Shown: piece after piece, positions 34,492 to 49,363 of the stretch
Layout of the letters: the number at the start of each line of letters is the position of its first letter
Numbering within the stretch: the first letter of the stretch is position 1
Assembly (NCBI GenBank): GCA_015178975.1
Contig: WHVD01000241.1
Span: forward strand, 1-64,000
Direction: 5' to 3'
Source: Hysterangium stoloniferum
Taxonomy: Eukaryota; Basidiomycota; Agaricomycetes; Hysterangiales; Hysterangiaceae
DNA: 64,000 nt
The notes under the pieces: model-generated
The model's input: only the letters and a program-made list of their open reading frames with translations
The model's database searches: none
What the model was told of the DNA's origin: nothing
Position numbers and translations under genes: made by a program

Positions 34492-35980
34492 TGGTGGTGG
34501 TGTTCTCTGTTGTGAAGGGGCGTTTCTACCTCAGGATGAAGAAGGGCGTTGAAGGAAGATGGGGGGTCCCCGCTGATGTGGGGTTCGCCCGCCTCTTTGC
34601 ATCAATACATCCGTACATTTGCGCACATGCATACATGCGTTTCCTCGCATCTCCCTGGCCACTCGGTGCACTCGACACATTCGCTGTATCTATACCGTCA
34701 TGTCCTCAGAATCGCAATGTATACTTCTGTTCATCCTGTCCGACATGATCCTCGTTTTCCACTTCGATGTCCCGGCCAACCAATGCACCGACGTCCCAAT
34801 GTGACCGTTTTTTTTTTGTGATTAATAGCATATGCATATAGAAATATACTCTAATTTCAGCCAAGTCGGCTTATGGGATATTTTGGATATATTCACTGTG
34901 TATTGTGTTTCCTCGTTTTCTGAGAAAAAAGAAGATATTCGATGCTGTGAACTTGGAGCGCGTATAAACAGCTCAACTTAAGGGGAAATAAATGTAAAGA
35001 GGGTATATACACTTTCAAGAGCATACAGTATATACTTTGCAAGATCACTGTACAGTTTTCAAGGGCATATGCCCATATGCACTCCAAAAAAATTTTAGAC
35101 AGATCCGCACAAAAAGGACAACAGCTAAACAGTTTTCGAGCACAGGATATTACAACTGTTACTGTCAATTACAAAAGTGCCAAGTAAAGGGCTCAACGTG
35201 CCTGGGACACAATTGCGTCGACACTTGCACTGCATTTACACCGCACACCGCCGCCGGCCCCGTATAATTAAATTTTTCGCACTGTCGGGATTCAACCAGC
35301 TGTCAGTGCTATTTGCGAGTTCCTACAATGTCTGGTTTAGTCTTTTTGTTTGATGCCTGTTTATGATTTTAAATGGATCCATGAATGCCCGATTACCTTG
35401 CTTAATTAATGGCCCCTTACTTTGTGACGATACGCCTTTATAGCTGTATATTTTTCATCTGCAACCACACCTTTGCTTTGTTGTTTCATACGTCGGTGGA
35501 GTAGCTCTCAGTGTACAAGAAATACCATGCATGAGTGATTTATACAAAATTTCTCCAATTAACCTCGGATTCCGGTCATGTGAGTAACTTTTTATTTTTT
35601 ATTTTTTATTTTTTTAATACAATTATATACCGCGTCGCATAACTAAGATACATAGCGGTTGGGAGAAAAGTACCCTAATGTCATGTGAGTAACTTGGAAG
35701 TAACTGTTTGTATATTCAATTAATAGGAAGCAGAAACCTTTTCTTGATATACTTATCCATGTCATATTACTTACTCGTAATTAAAATGGAAGTCTAGCCT
35801 CCTCCTATATAATCTTTGATCACTCGACCATCTAGTACTTGTCACGAGGGAATCGAGTTCCTGGGATTCATATATATCCGCGCAATTCAAGAGATCCCTG
35901 CCGTTCCATGCGTAGCGAATACAGGTTGAGGGCAAAGCTGAGGGAGTGATCGCTTATTGATGCGAGAATACAAATAGCAC
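34492..35980. other. Intergenic; AT-rich
   Basis: Holds the 3' flank of the previous gene and AT-rich sequence with a TTTTTA microsatellite at about 35588-35617. No gene is supported. Confidence 0.4.
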
Positions 35981-36183
35981 GTCGGATCCGTGTCAAGGCT
36001 CTGGAAGATATGCTGTGGTCGCACCTTTTACACCGCAAATGGCATTCAAATACCCTATGTGCAACACCTCTTCAACCGCTTGGTCCCATTCGCCATACAC
36101 CGGTGGCAGTGTAAGGAATCCCTAGCTGCCAACTTCCAATGCCAAGCACCTTATCATACAGGCCATACCCCTCTGTCACCGCA

Positions 36184-36318
36184 CCGCATCATAAGCCACT
36201 CTCTTCATTATCCCCGGCCTGCTAAAGAGCCGACAAGTCAGCTCCCTCCAGAGGCATCTCCGCCGCATCATTCGACACTCTCCATTATTCCCGGCTTGCC
36301 AAACGGCGGATATGTCAG
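36184..36318 (+). repeat. Short tandem duplication (two ~57-bp units)
   Basis: Units 36184-36241 and 36263-36318 share CCGCATCAT, CACTCTC, CATTATYCCCGGC and TGY.AA.G ..GTCAG. They fall within a 157-codon open plus frame (35990-36463) that is otherwise unassigned. Confidence 0.7.
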
Positions 36319-39300
36319 TGTTTCGCTTCGTAAGTCACCTCGTGCCTTCAGGCTCCACTGCCCTCGAAAAGATGTGCATTGCTCTCCCGCGGTCCCTTCT
36401 GCAAAACTTAACAACTCAGGTCGATTCAGGGAGATGTTTGATCTTATTGCAGATGATGGATGATTATACACTCAATGGAGTTAGGCTCACGCCCCCTAAC
36501 CCGATTCTTTCCTTGTCCCCTTTTCTCCATCACCTCGCATATTAAACTCTACACGACGAATATACTCAATGTGTCTCGTCCCCCCACACAACCAATGCAA
36601 AGAAATCACAAGTGTTCCACTATAAAAGTTTATTACTGCCTGTATCGTCTTACATTGGGTTAAGAACTAGATCGATCGTTTACGCAACAGCAAGCTCCCC
36701 ATCTGCAAGAATAAATCACGCACGCGACTGCTCGGTTGGAGGCATGCGTATGGACTATACATGCACCTATGGGCATCTACACAAACGCGGACTTGTATAG
36801 GGCATAATAAGAGGTGGTTGTTTATTTTGTACGCCGACTTGCTTCAGAGTCAAATCGGCTAAAACATTATATAAATGGCCCTTAGCCTCAGATCACGGGT
36901 ATGAAACATGGAAATATGAGGGTTTTTTTCTTCTTTTGTATCCATTTTCAGCTGTTAGGACGTGTCCGGAGCATATATATTGATCGAACTTGTTTATCCT
37001 GTGATTAATTATGATGTATCGCCTTGATACAATCTGTCCACTGAGACTCCTTCTCGCTTCATTGGTTCCTCCAGTTTTTCCGAGGATATTTAAAAGAAAA
37101 GAAGTCATTGAAGGGCTTATCATTGTATCTGGTGTCTTGGGTGATATATATAAGTAACCGGCAAAAGAAGGGGAAAGGGGCAGAGAAAGATGAGCCTGAG
37201 GGACCTGATTTAACACTGGCAGACAGCTCAGGACGCCGTTCTTGTCAGTCTCAATGCACAGTCATCATGTCTGACATTCCTACGCCTTTTCTATACAGCT
37301 GTGAGGGAGTTTGCATAACGGCCGTGATAGTAAATACACATAGAACGCATTAATGCGCGTCTTGGGTATGCGGATAGCTCCTCTGAACTGATTAGTGTCA
37401 GATTGAAGGTCGGGTTCCGTAGTCATTAAATAAAAGATTTCAGTTTAGATTTCTGATGTCGATGCTCTTTGGCCTTCTGGAACAGACCCGACGATACTCC
37501 ATGTTTCAGCCGTGGCGCATGTCTCAAGTTAGACTCTCAGAAGTAGATTGATATAGCCAAACCTAAGATGACCCTCTTTTTCCTTTACTGGCACTGCCTA
37601 CCTCTCATCAAATAGGAACATTAGTAAATATACAAGGAGTGCACGCTACCTTCCGAGGTCCATATATACTGGCTTCCTAGATAAGTAGTCTAGGAGATTC
37701 TATGTCTATATGGGTATTATAATCTCCTTAGACATTCTTAAATCCCTTACGTTACTAATCTATATAGAGCCATCCGTTATTCATTGCGCTTTTCTGACAA
37801 GTTATTATTGCGACGTTTATATTGAGTTTCTAAATACATCGTTAAGTATGCCCCTGGTTGTCCCACGTCATATTGTAACTATTTAATTTACGCCTCTTCT
37901 CCAGGTGTCAAACTCGGAACCCATGTGAATACATACCCTTGCGCTTCAAAAACATTTGTGTTCGACTTGGGCGCCGCACCATCACTCGCCGCTCATGCCA
38001 ACTGAAAAGACATACAAATAAGTAGTGCCTTGCGCGCGTTCTCAAATTCAATGATCGTCGTACTTCACAGATAATGTCAGCGAGCCTGGTGCAACTGATT
38101 ACGAATGTAATATACATTACATCCAAATGAATTATTTCACTGCGGCGCCAGGACCGCTAAGGTTTTGAATCACCAACACTGCTGGTATAACATTGTAATT
38201 GATAGGGCACCGGTAGGTTCGTTACTACTAGTAGTAGTTCCCCTCGGTTACCTTTACGCCCATCGCAGACCTACCTTGAACCCTACTTGTTCCAAGAGAG
38301 GCGTGGGCGTCGTTATCTGGTGCGACAGTGCCGTTGCTATTGGACCAGTTTGGACTTGAGCGGAGGTTTGCCAACGAGCCTGCCTTAAGGGTGTGTCGAC
38401 AGTTAGAAGATAAGTTCAACTGTGCTAATCTGGCGTACCCTCAGCTGGCATCATTGGCGGATGCTCATCTATTCAATTCATTTATTGTACGTGACACAAG
38501 AGGTTTATTTCATTGCACTTGACACATTGTCGGAGGGAGAACCATCTAATGACAATTCAGTTCAGTTTTAGCATTACACTTCGAGTCGATCCCGCGACCT
38601 TTAAGTTGCATTCAATTCCACATTGAACTCCTAATGGCTAATTGTCAAAGTATTGATTTGCCTTCCGGGGTCTTCCGTGGCTGTGTTGCCCATCAAATAC
38701 CCAATGTGCACCCAGCTTACCTCAGGCGACCTTGATCTTCTCGGTAGTACAATATATGCTAGACTTGTTCACTATTTATAGAATGGCAGAGTGACTTTCT
38801 GATGTACATATTTAGACATATCTTCTCATATTTTCACATGAGCCAATTAATGGTCCCCTTCCGGGTTCTACTAAACCCGAATAAACTGGATTTATGTCGC
38901 TTGGCGACCCTTACCACTGCTCACAATTCGACAGTGACATGTTACGTTTTGGGGGGTCCAATAATTCCATCATGTAATAGATCCGGCCGATGATACTCAA
39001 GTCACTACCATTTGTCCACCTCCCGATCCGGATTATCAGACAGTCTCGTGACATGAGAGTCCTACTAAGGGTGAACCTCCTAAATCTCATCGACCATACT
39101 GCATTAGTATAGGCGTCAATTACTGTGAACCTCGCGCTGTAAGCCAAATGATCCGTGTGACCAGCAATATAGTCTATTGCAACATATGACGCGGATCTGC
39201 ACATTGCCAAAACCATGAGCACCAGATGACTAGAAGTAGCACATGGATATCAATTGTTACCACCGACGGCGAGCGCGCACCGTCATAATCAAGTCGACAC

Positions 39301-42300
39301 CATCAGTCAAGACGATAACATGCGCACCCCAGCCAAGATCGCGGTAGAGCTGCAGGCGTGATACATCGTTTAAACGCGTTATTGATTATTGTGTCCCCTT
39401 CGGCTCGGACCTCCGGTCTGCTGGCAATGGCTATCAACTTGATACGCCACAGACAGCGTACCGTCGGTGTTAAATCAGAATCAAACCACAGGTAGACTGG
39501 CGTGAATGGCTATCTGTACGAGCCAGAAGTGCCCAATAGATTATAGGTCGAACATATTCTGTCCATCACAACATTGCTATGCAAGGGCCAGAATCTCGTT
39601 TGAGATCGGAGCCAGGGATTCTGGGATGGCTAATTACGGTAGTTGACCACGGAGGCGGTGCTGTGCTTATTCAAGATAGACTGCCAAGAAGTGCCATTGG
39701 TCACTGTGTCTGTCATGGGGCTAATATAAATAATAGTTAAATATAGTGCATAAACACATCATACAAAATAGTTCATTAATTTTATATTATGTACTATGTC
39801 AAAGTAGTATTGTTGTAGAAGGACTTGAACATGCGTCCCAGTGAGTTAACATATGTATAAAGGATTACGTATACAGTTTACCAGGTCATCATTAATGAAT
39901 TCATTAACAATCAAGCCTTGAGTTAGTGCCGAAGAAAACCTGTGTGTCAACGAAGCGGGTCAATTACCAACATATACATTCATCTCACAGTGGCATGCAT
40001 TGAGAACATGAAATCTCATGCATCGCCCACTTTGTGGCGAAAGGAGATGTCTGGAGTCTCAGGAGAAAGAAGCTCAGAACATTCGTACCTCATTTCTCTT
40101 TTAATTATTGAGTTAGATATCTGCAGTTGCTCCATAGGGCTGGGTTTCTTCCGTCCGGCGTTTGACGACCCAGGCATATCCGCGGGTAGTTTGTAATACC
40201 CTGGGTGGAGGTCATACAAATTAAATTGAAGCATCCTCTGTCAATAAGATGCCAGAGAAGAAGAAAATGGTACAGGCTTTGGAAATAAAAAGTAAGAATA
40301 AGTGGTTTCGGAGCGCGAGAAGCAAACGCCTTCGGGTTCCGACTCACAAGGACTGACCATTGGAGGACAGTTCACATTTAGATGACAGATAGTTTCCCGA
40401 GAGATGCAGTATTCGACAATTTGAGTGTTGCGTATGACCAAACGGGAACCGAGACGGACTCAGCTCTTCGGAGAGAATCACGAGCGGATCTGTACCTAGT
40501 CATCATCTAAGGGCTGCGTTCGATCATGAGGTAGCAACTGATATTGAGTCCTGCATATGGAGAGACTGATGTTTGTATGGTTGTCGTGGAGGCCCGGGAT
40601 GGTGACACACCAACCAGCGTGGTCCAATACTGTCTTGGGCTTAAAAGAATACCATTGAATTTAACAGTAACCTGGCCGAAATAAATAAATAATCCAAAGA
40701 CATATTACGTACCCGCGCGCGCGCGTTGGAATCAAAGTGGAAGCCATATGGCAAGCGGTCCATATAACGTAGGCCAACAGAATCTGAAGATTTCAAGCTA
40801 GAAAAATATTCTACATGAACATAACATATTCATTACAATCTCGCTCGCCTTCGCCAGGGGAGTGAGATTCATTTGGAATTTGACACGCTGTTGCTGGATT
40901 GAACGGGTTCGGAGGTCTAGAATACCGGATGTGGTTTCTGCACAGGATTGTCGCCCATCGCTTGGAATCGCCGGAACACTTTTATATCTCGGAAAGCATA
41001 GCTTTTTATGGCAGAATCACTAAGTCGTGAGAGGAGTTGATGTCTGTATACCGGAATTCTGGTATCAATATAGGTAGTAAGCAATTTAGTAAGCGGTTGT
41101 CTTAAGTATGAAGCGGAGAACAAATTGATTATGGTGCCTCAATCGTGCGGTGCGCTTACAAGCTAAGTGTATACCAGCTAAGCTGCGCAGTTGGCGAGTT
41201 CGTTGGTTGTTCAAACACCTCAGTGTTCCGCTTGTGGGTTAAAAAAGAAGATCGCTTTCATGGGTCCAGATTCCGGGATCAATGTAGGCACATCAATGGA
41301 TACGGCATTCCGGCGTTCCTCAGGTATGAAGCAAAGTGCGGCACTTTAGCCTTGTTTACTAAATATGTCCAATTCGGTGTTTGATTCGGCACCAAATATG
41401 GCGCTTTCCCCTGAATCCAAAGCCAAGACGTTACGCTCCTGTGAAACATAAGGATGAGAGATGTGTAGCTTAATGTGAGGAAAGAAGCTGGTGGGTACGT
41501 GTGTCGGAATGTCACATCAGACAAGGGAACTTCAATATAGCCCCCATATTAACCATAACGAATTGCAGCAGCAAAAAGATAATGCGACTTGCGGAGCGCG
41601 CAGATGCTGTCGACTGCCGCACTTATCTGTCATGCCCATTAGGACGTTCCTGAAACCTACGTCATGACAGTGCCATGGGGGTTTTAAGCTTGCATTCTGC
41701 AAAGTTTGATCTTCTGTTGAGCACCTTCTGCCAAAACAGCCTGATGAGGATTGGTACGCTATTTTGGACGGGAAAGGGACGTAGCAGAATGCTGATTTAG
41801 GGGTCCTTCTATTCGATCACCTGTAAATTTGAATGGATGTGTTAATTCCGTGACTGCCTGGTAAGGAAGATCATACGGCCGACTGTTGACCGTTCAATAG
41901 GATGACAGATGAGAAACTTACCAGATGATGGCATGTATCTCATGCCGGTATAAGGACACCTGAGATCGTTGTTGAATCTCTAGACTCGATTGGGTACGGT
42001 CTGTTTCTAGGTTGGACGGAGTAGCCTTTCAAGAAATTATTGAGACTGCGATCGACGGGTTCGCGTACACTTCCTGTTTCTATTCAACTTCTATACGTCA
42101 GTTTATCACCAAGTTAGCTACAGCGCCAGAATAAGTTACCGCCCACATCACCATGGAGAAACTGTCAGTTGTTAATCGCTTACATAAGTCACAATGAAGC
42201 CTAGAGCCTTAGCGAGCGTCGTTTTCTACATAAAGTGAAATAGCTTTCTTCTCCAAACTTTAAGTCTGTAATTGAACCTAGAAAGATGTTTTTCTAGAAA

Positions 42301-45300
42301 CGCAACTTTGAAGAAATTTTCGTACTTGCTTAATATGAACTAGACTCAATATGTTAAAACAGCCGCATAGGTATCACAAAATCATAGACATGCTTGGGAT
42401 TAGAATTTCAAAAATGCAATTGATGAGAAAGATAAACGATAACATCCTCACTTACATTGAATGATAGCAACTATGGTCGGATCTCCTTCCTTTGTCACAG
42501 AAATTGCAATTAGCGTCGACATACGGCCCGAAGTTAAGAATTCGAAGATGATCATTGGATATATAGAGATCTCTGCATTAAACTGAACTCAGTGGCGGTG
42601 TCAGCTAGCTTGACCTCGCTTGACGTGCGCGGGCACTCAGGGAGAACCTGTCTAATTTGTCAGAAGTGACCCGAGTCGGATAGCTGGGATTCTTTGACGT
42701 TCTACATAACAAGAGCGCATGCGATTTTATAATGGATGGTCTTTCTCAGAATCGTGCGTTGAGTTGACGCCAACGGGAGTCGTTTGCGTTCCACACCGGA
42801 TCGTCGCAAGACACAAGAGAAAATTTATCTTGGATAGCGTGAGCATATGCGACAGGGACATAGCCTTCAATGATGTTCAATGAGCATTTGCATGAGTCTT
42901 CTCAAGTCTGTTGTTTTAGTAAATTACCTGTTTTAGACATTGGCACTTGGTTTACCTAAGAATCGGCTATCGTCCTCCCAGTATCAAAATTGCTTCCACA
43001 TTATTATCACATTAATCTTTTTATCCTGGGATATGAATATTCACGGCAAAGGAAAGAGCCAAAAGCACTATTTGGTGGGAAAAAAACTGATGGTGAGAGT
43101 AGCTCCCTAATAAGGTTATCTATAAGAAGCAACGGAAGAAGCTCAAGAGACTGGCCGTGATATGTAAACCAGGTATTGCATGCAGTGACTTTGCGATGAT
43201 TTCCCAGAGAACAAATTTAACTCCCGTAGTCTTGCTCCTAAGAGCCGAGCTAATAGATACAAGTAAGTCAGCATGGATGCTCGACAGCTAATAAACCAGA
43301 TTAGAAGTGTATTAATGTGTACAAGTTCAAACAACAACGTACTTCCATAAATCCTCAGCAACATGACGCCCTGCAGCCTATTAGGCTAGGCTTGGGAGTT
43401 ATTAGCATGGACTCAAGGTAAGCTTTGGCAGATTTGACACACCTTGCGCGGACTCCCAGCTCAAGTATGGGCACAAGGACAACCTGGACCAAATTGGAAA
43501 GCAGAACACAACGGAAGCACTGAAATTCAACCAAGGATAAACGGAAAAATGAAAGTCGAATGCAGCTCGCCACACATAAATAACAGACAGGACAGGTATA
43601 TAGACAGCTGAGCATAACTGACCGCTACATAGATGACTCGAAGTTGAAGTTTTTCACCAGTGGTTCACGCCGCACTAATTCATCCATTGGAAAATTTGAG
43701 GTGAGTATTTATTTATTAAGTGTTCTGTGCGATTCCTTTGAATTCTTGTTAGTTACCTGCCATGAGGTATCACTACGACTTTAGGATGTTACTCCCTTAG
43801 GAATTGTGCAGTTTTCTCTAACAAGACAATATAGTCAGGACCAGTCATGGGACGTCTGACTCCTTTGAGGTGACCGGCCGCCCATGGAGTGCGTTTATCT
43901 GCCAAGGTATTATTCATCCGCCCTCAATCTCCACCAGATGTCTGACGTTTATTTTTAGAAAAGCACACTTCGGTCTTTCACCCAGAGTATGTGTTACAAT
44001 GGCAACAGACAACTCACGTAACCTCCCCTTCTAATGTTAAGGTACTAGCAGCGCTCGGTCTTAATAGTTTGACCCCCTTAAAGCTCAGGCACATATCACT
44101 TTCTGTTGTCTGTCCTCATTATCACATAGGACAGTCTTTGATGTTACCCTACGCATGTTTCGTCGATTGCAATATCCGTGCTGCGGAGCGCTTTCACGCT
44201 ACACGTATTGCCTCCGGCATGCCTATTACACCCGTCCATCAGTGTATATCTCAAGGTCTTTCAATATCCCACAGTATCGACAATCGTTATTATTTGGAGC
44301 GTGGCGATTATGCTTATCCCGACATTGAAGCGGCCTCGCTCGCGATATGCCACTACTGATAACGACACTTTTGAGACCGAACGGTCAAAGCTACATGATC
44401 AACTCTCGTAATTAAATACAGAAATTATGATAGTCTATAGGCCATAAATCGCCAATCTGCCTACGTATCGTATACCGCCCACGTTGAAGGCAACTTGATG
44501 CACAAAGTCCTCCGCCACCATGTGCCTCCGCTCAACTTGTAGCCACCCGGGATTTCATCAAGGAGTTCAAATTACTTGACAAGACGGAGCCACTTAAAAA
44601 CAGTCTTCGCTTCCTGACGAAAATTAAGCTGTCACACCGAAACCCTTCCTAAACCATATTTGACAAGTACCTCTCCGTTTTTTCTCCCCACCATGCACGA
44701 GTTGTAGTTACACTAGTCCATCTAACAATGTATCGTCATATCGAGACCTCCTTGACATCTTTCTTGGTTTGACCTCGTGCGTTCACTAGTTGTGGTCCGT
44801 CCCATTTTCAAGTAAACGATAGCCGTCTTATTCTTATTTATTTTGTGGAGCGTGTTGAAGTGCAAAGCAAGCAGCATAGCAGCCCTCCTGTATTCGCTGT
44901 ATATCGTACCAGGTAAATGAAAAAACAAAACAAAACGCACACCATAGAATAGACCATAGACTATAGTAAACCGATACTTGGGCACACCCGAGGAAATACA
45001 TTCACGCACGTCAGGTGACCATATTTTCCTCTGCCCGGATGCTTCTGTTGAAATTAATTCTCAAAGCTCATACGAATCATAAGCAAAGACGAATATAATT
45101 TCTGTTTGACCTCTGTGTCTCGTAAGAGGAAAACGGACAGCGTAAGTACAAGAGAACTATACTACTTATATATGCCGCGAGAACAACAGCCGTGTGGCAA
45201 CAGTTGGGTGGAAACATCCCGCTTTACAAAGGTGAACAAATTGACTGCACATTGTGAACGCTCTCAATCCCCAATTCTAACAGCTTCATACGCGGTGAGA

Positions 45301-47990
45301 ATGTATTTAATGTCTTCAACCAATCACATTTCGGGCACTCGCCCCTAATCTCGTATCCCGGGATGTGTAACCACCATTTTCCCAGTTTTTAGGAGCCGTG
45401 TATCGCCCGCCATAGGAAATATCTAGCATTTATACTTATATCCAGTTTTCCACGTCAAATATAATCCTTTATACAGCACTTCCATCCGTTTCAAAGGTTC
45501 GCCTGTATTGTACAGAAGTAATTTGGTGGTAGTGGAGAGACGGATCCCTTATTGTGTCGAGGCTTTCAGAGACTTCCAGGTTTAACACGCTCAGGATAGA
45601 TTTTTTAATTACTTAGGAGGCCTCGTGGGCTCCTTTGTTTCCTTCAATTCTGCTATGGCCTTTTACTTTTGTAAGGTATGTCTTCTCGCCTCGTCTCCTC
45701 AGCTGGGTTGCAGTAGCATTAAATCTTTGTTAGAAACGCTCTCACTTTTATATTTGGGCAGACTCGTAGTCAGTGAGTCTAGAACATATTGTAGGTCTGA
45801 GCAAACCTCAAATTCAGTGTCAACAGCAATCCTCCTGCTGGCGCAATTCACTGCTGCGATTTCCTTTGTGTCATTTACGTTGAACCTACTGGGAATCTTC
45901 ACTGAGATATTACGTGGGTCTTGGTGTGCTAACGTAGCCGTCTTATTTTCCCCATAAAGACAGTTAAATATTTCCGTTTATGTTGGAAACCGTACAACGA
46001 GACCGACCCAGACTGCGCGCCCTCTTTCTAATAAAGTTATCACACATCATTTGGTTTTAGGATCTTAAAACACTCTAACGACAGCGACCGCTGTTGGTTT
46101 CGCCTGTTCACCTTAGAAGGCCATACAAATAATCAAAATGTATACTATGTTGGGATTTATTGATGTTTGTGTTGCAAGCCGTTGAGGACGCTCACGGTTT
46201 CTGCTGGGCTTTGGGTTTTATTATATTCACAGGAGTATTTTCCATGGATATTCGGCTGTGGTACTTTATAGTAGCTTAGTAATCGGTTGTGATCTACAAG
46301 GGACTTTGTCGCCCCCTTCACCCTCACGAAAACTTGCCGTGTATTTTCAACATATTATAATGTCAGTCACCACTATCGAGCAATCCCAAGATTCCTTTAA
46401 CCGAAAAGGATCTTGACAATCGTCTACTTCTTGGATCGTGGTTGAAGTATATAAATGAAGGAAAATATGTACAGTACTTCCAAACCTGGCACCTAGCACG
46501 CCTGCCTGAGCCCCGCGTGTGTGCTCCTAGTCAAATGCACCGTTCACGGACATGGATGGGTTGGTTATTGGCTTGGAGACCTCCGCTTAGCGCTAAGGTA
46601 TGACTTCAGGTGTATTTGGTTTGTGATTCTCATCCAATATAGTCCATTTTTGAGAACATTCTTAGGTCTGACTAAGTTGCCTTGTACCCTCTCTCAGATG
46701 TACAACGCGACTCTTAGATGGAATCCTTTTGAGTTATCGCTCACCGCTCAGTTCGATCAGACTTTGACATCTGAACGTTCTTCTGTTCCGCTCAAGGATA
46801 GGCGCCAGAGTAATCTATTCCAGGTCGTCTCAAGAGGACAGCTATTTGACAGTCCTTGCAGAGTAATAAACTGAATTGGTCCCTGATATTCATATTAGGT
46901 TACCCATTCAGGCTGTTAATACATATTAGTTGCAAATACTCTCAGAATTCACACAGCAGGGCATCCGAACTTACGCCATATTGTCCAATGCTTTGATAAA
47001 GGGACTTATTTTACACAGATGAGTACCAGATTGCGAATACTCTCACCTCAATGAGATTTTTCACAATAGGTATTAATACCGATTGAGCAAAATTTTTCTG
47101 TATCTAGCTTGAGGCCCTTTTTCATGACTAGGAGGAACTCAAGAACAGCATTTGATTTGGATAGGGGTAGATTTCACGACTGCAATCTCCTAAATGAAAT
47201 CAAAATAAGTCAAAACTGTACGGTTGAATGTCACAATCTGTCATCAATTACGCGAGAATAACTTCCCCCGCTGATGGAATAGATATGACAGAATATTTTC
47301 CGTGATATCAGTTACGCATCTTGAATTGTACTGTCTATGCCGAGTCTCCCTATTACGTCCTGACCTATCAAATAACTACTAATTTTCGAGCATCGTTGAC
47401 CGAGATGTTTCCCCATCTCAGCTGTCAATCTTCCATGTGAAGTCGCCAGGTTAGCGATTAGAACTTGATGTGCCGTCAGTTCGAGATGTGCACATTCTTC
47501 AGGTGACTCTGGAACAAGGGGACGGCAGACTGATAGATAGCCTTTTGACAACGCGCTCAGGGAGGAGTAATATCCACCACCATGCACTTTGTGTTAAAGG
47601 TGCTCCCCGACTGGAGGTTCCCTGCAGACCTAGAATGCATTCTCCAAAGTTCTGCGGGAGTGCAGGGTTCATGATCATACATTCTTCCGTATTAAACTCG
47701 CAGGTATGACAACCTACGGCTCAAAACGTTTATTACTATGGCATGTACTGTCCGCCCACCAGTCAGACAATTTTCTTCAAGCTCAAGTCCGATAATGGCA
47801 TGTACACTACTTGTTCAACACTGCCCCTCCTCTCCCTGATGGGAAATGAAAGATATCATGATGCACGAGTTTTATTCGATATAATATTTCCTTGAGGTGT
47901 CCCGTTCCGTTCCGACAACATTTTTGTCACCGGTGCTTCGAATCTTGCGTATTTGTGAGTGTATGTGCGTCTTATTATTTTGCTAATTCT
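36319..47990. other. Long tract without a recognised gene
   Basis: Read on both strands; only scattered open frames of 60-122 codons. The more protein-like ones are 38328-38522 + (LRVCRQLEDKFNCANLAYPQ), 40016-40234 - (LYDLHPGYYKLPADMPG), 43991-44359 + and 45625-45957 + (hydrophobic, LLAQFTAAISFVSF). None could be extended with consistent splicing or matched to a family. A (CG)n run lies at about 40713-40725, a 16-bp palindrome TTAATGAATTCATTAA at about 39890, and a hairpin GTCTAGGAGATT/AATCTCCTTAGAC at about 37689-37733. Given how cryptic the FES1 and seven-helix genes are, missed intron-rich genes are possible. Confidence 0.3.
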
Positions 47991-48317
47991 CTGCTTCGAA
48001 TGATTCTCGTTGGGTGAATTCCCGCGCAAGGGAGTGTGACTCCCTACACTGCAATTTGGTAATATTTGGTCCTATTGTTGCCCACTCCCATTGTTGCCCA
48101 TTCTTCATTGTTCTGCAAATACTGAGGTGAGATAGTGATCACTATCCTTTATTTAGTCCTTTTACTTACTTTTATTACCTAGTTCTTATTCTTGTATCTA
48201 GGTAATCAATATTAGCTATTTGGCATACTGTGTTATTGGGCCCCACACTACACTATGCACAGTTGATATTTCAAAATGACTACCACCACTACTTCCTTGT
48301 CCAACTCCCTTGTTAAG

Positions 48318-49035
48318 GGTTGTGCAAAGCTTAGTGGAGGGTTTCCAGAGAAGCCTGCAGATATTCCAGTAGGACTCAGCTTCAGCTTATAGGCTGCACC
48401 CTCATGAGATCATTGTGTCCAACTTCAGATGGGTGGATGGGAAACCCAGGGAGTCTGGGCATAGATGATTGGTCAGAGGTCAATATGAAGAGTGGTATAA
48501 GTTCTGACTGTTCTATATACGAAGAAATGAGTAGAATGGGAAGATGGATGATTCGAGTGGAGGCCTCGACTGTTACAGTTCGAGGCCAGAAGTGTTAGAT
48601 AGTTCAGATATTGCTACCTATGTAGTAGCTGACACATTACCCTGATCACCACTCGTAGTAGACCTAGTTTATGTCTTACAAGTGGTGGTTCTTGGGTAAA
48701 AGTGTGTCTTGGTGCCGAGTGCACCCACAAGTATACACAAAGCTTCGAACTAATAAAATGGTGCAATATTCGAAGAATATAAAGGATAGAAAAATATGAA
48801 TAAAATGTGTAAAATATAAATAAAATAAAAGGAGTGTTTTACCATAATGAAACTGTGGTAAAAGCATACTCCTCACAATAGGTCAGAGGTTGATGTTGAA
48901 GGACCAGTCAGAAAGCCCACAGGCTCTGACGAGGTCAAGTGTTGTGAGATGGAGATGGAGTGGGTATGTAAAGTAACTGGGGGAGGATTTAGTCTGAAAA
49001 CTTAGTTGATTTTCTGACTGGATTGTGTGAGAGGT
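48318..49035 (+). repeat. Dispersed repeat copy, with internal insertion
   Basis: Matches 52408-52735 in the same orientation: GGAGGGTTT, CGTCAGATATTC-like block, CTTCAGCTTATAGGCTGCAC and, at the end, AAGTAACTGGGGGAG and TTTTCTGACTGGATTGT. About 370 bp (roughly 48500-48870) separate the two halves here and are absent at 52.4 kb; that insert carries a reverse-oriented LTR-like piece near 48700. Confidence 0.65.
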
Positions 49036-49363
49036 ACTGCAAAGTATACTCCAAAATATAGTCTGGATGAGCCCACACTATATTTCCATTATTATTTCTA
49101 TTTTCTCTCTATTTTATTATATGCATATATTTAGTTCAACGACCTGTGCATTCGGTACATTGACTCTTGTGAGTGCATATGTGCCAGACCTATGTATTCT
49201 AGCACTGATAGTTAGAACTCAGACACTTTTTACCCCGCAACCACGACTTACCCAGACACTGAGTTAGTGTCCTGTAAGTTGTGATTGGGGTATCATCTTG
49301 ACCATCACAGACGGTGTAGAGAGTTCAATCGGAAAGAGACTAATATGGCAATAGTTTCAAGTC

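Noticed and set aside
39730-39910. Replication origin or centromere-like AT-rich segment with a 16-bp palindrome
   Set aside because: AT-richness is modest and short; no repeat array or known consensus supports it.
43143-43615. Second seven-helix gene on the minus strand
   Set aside because: The frames are hydrophobic, but none of the DUF6533 landmarks (YD..LT.D.E, RY, RDG) occur in order.
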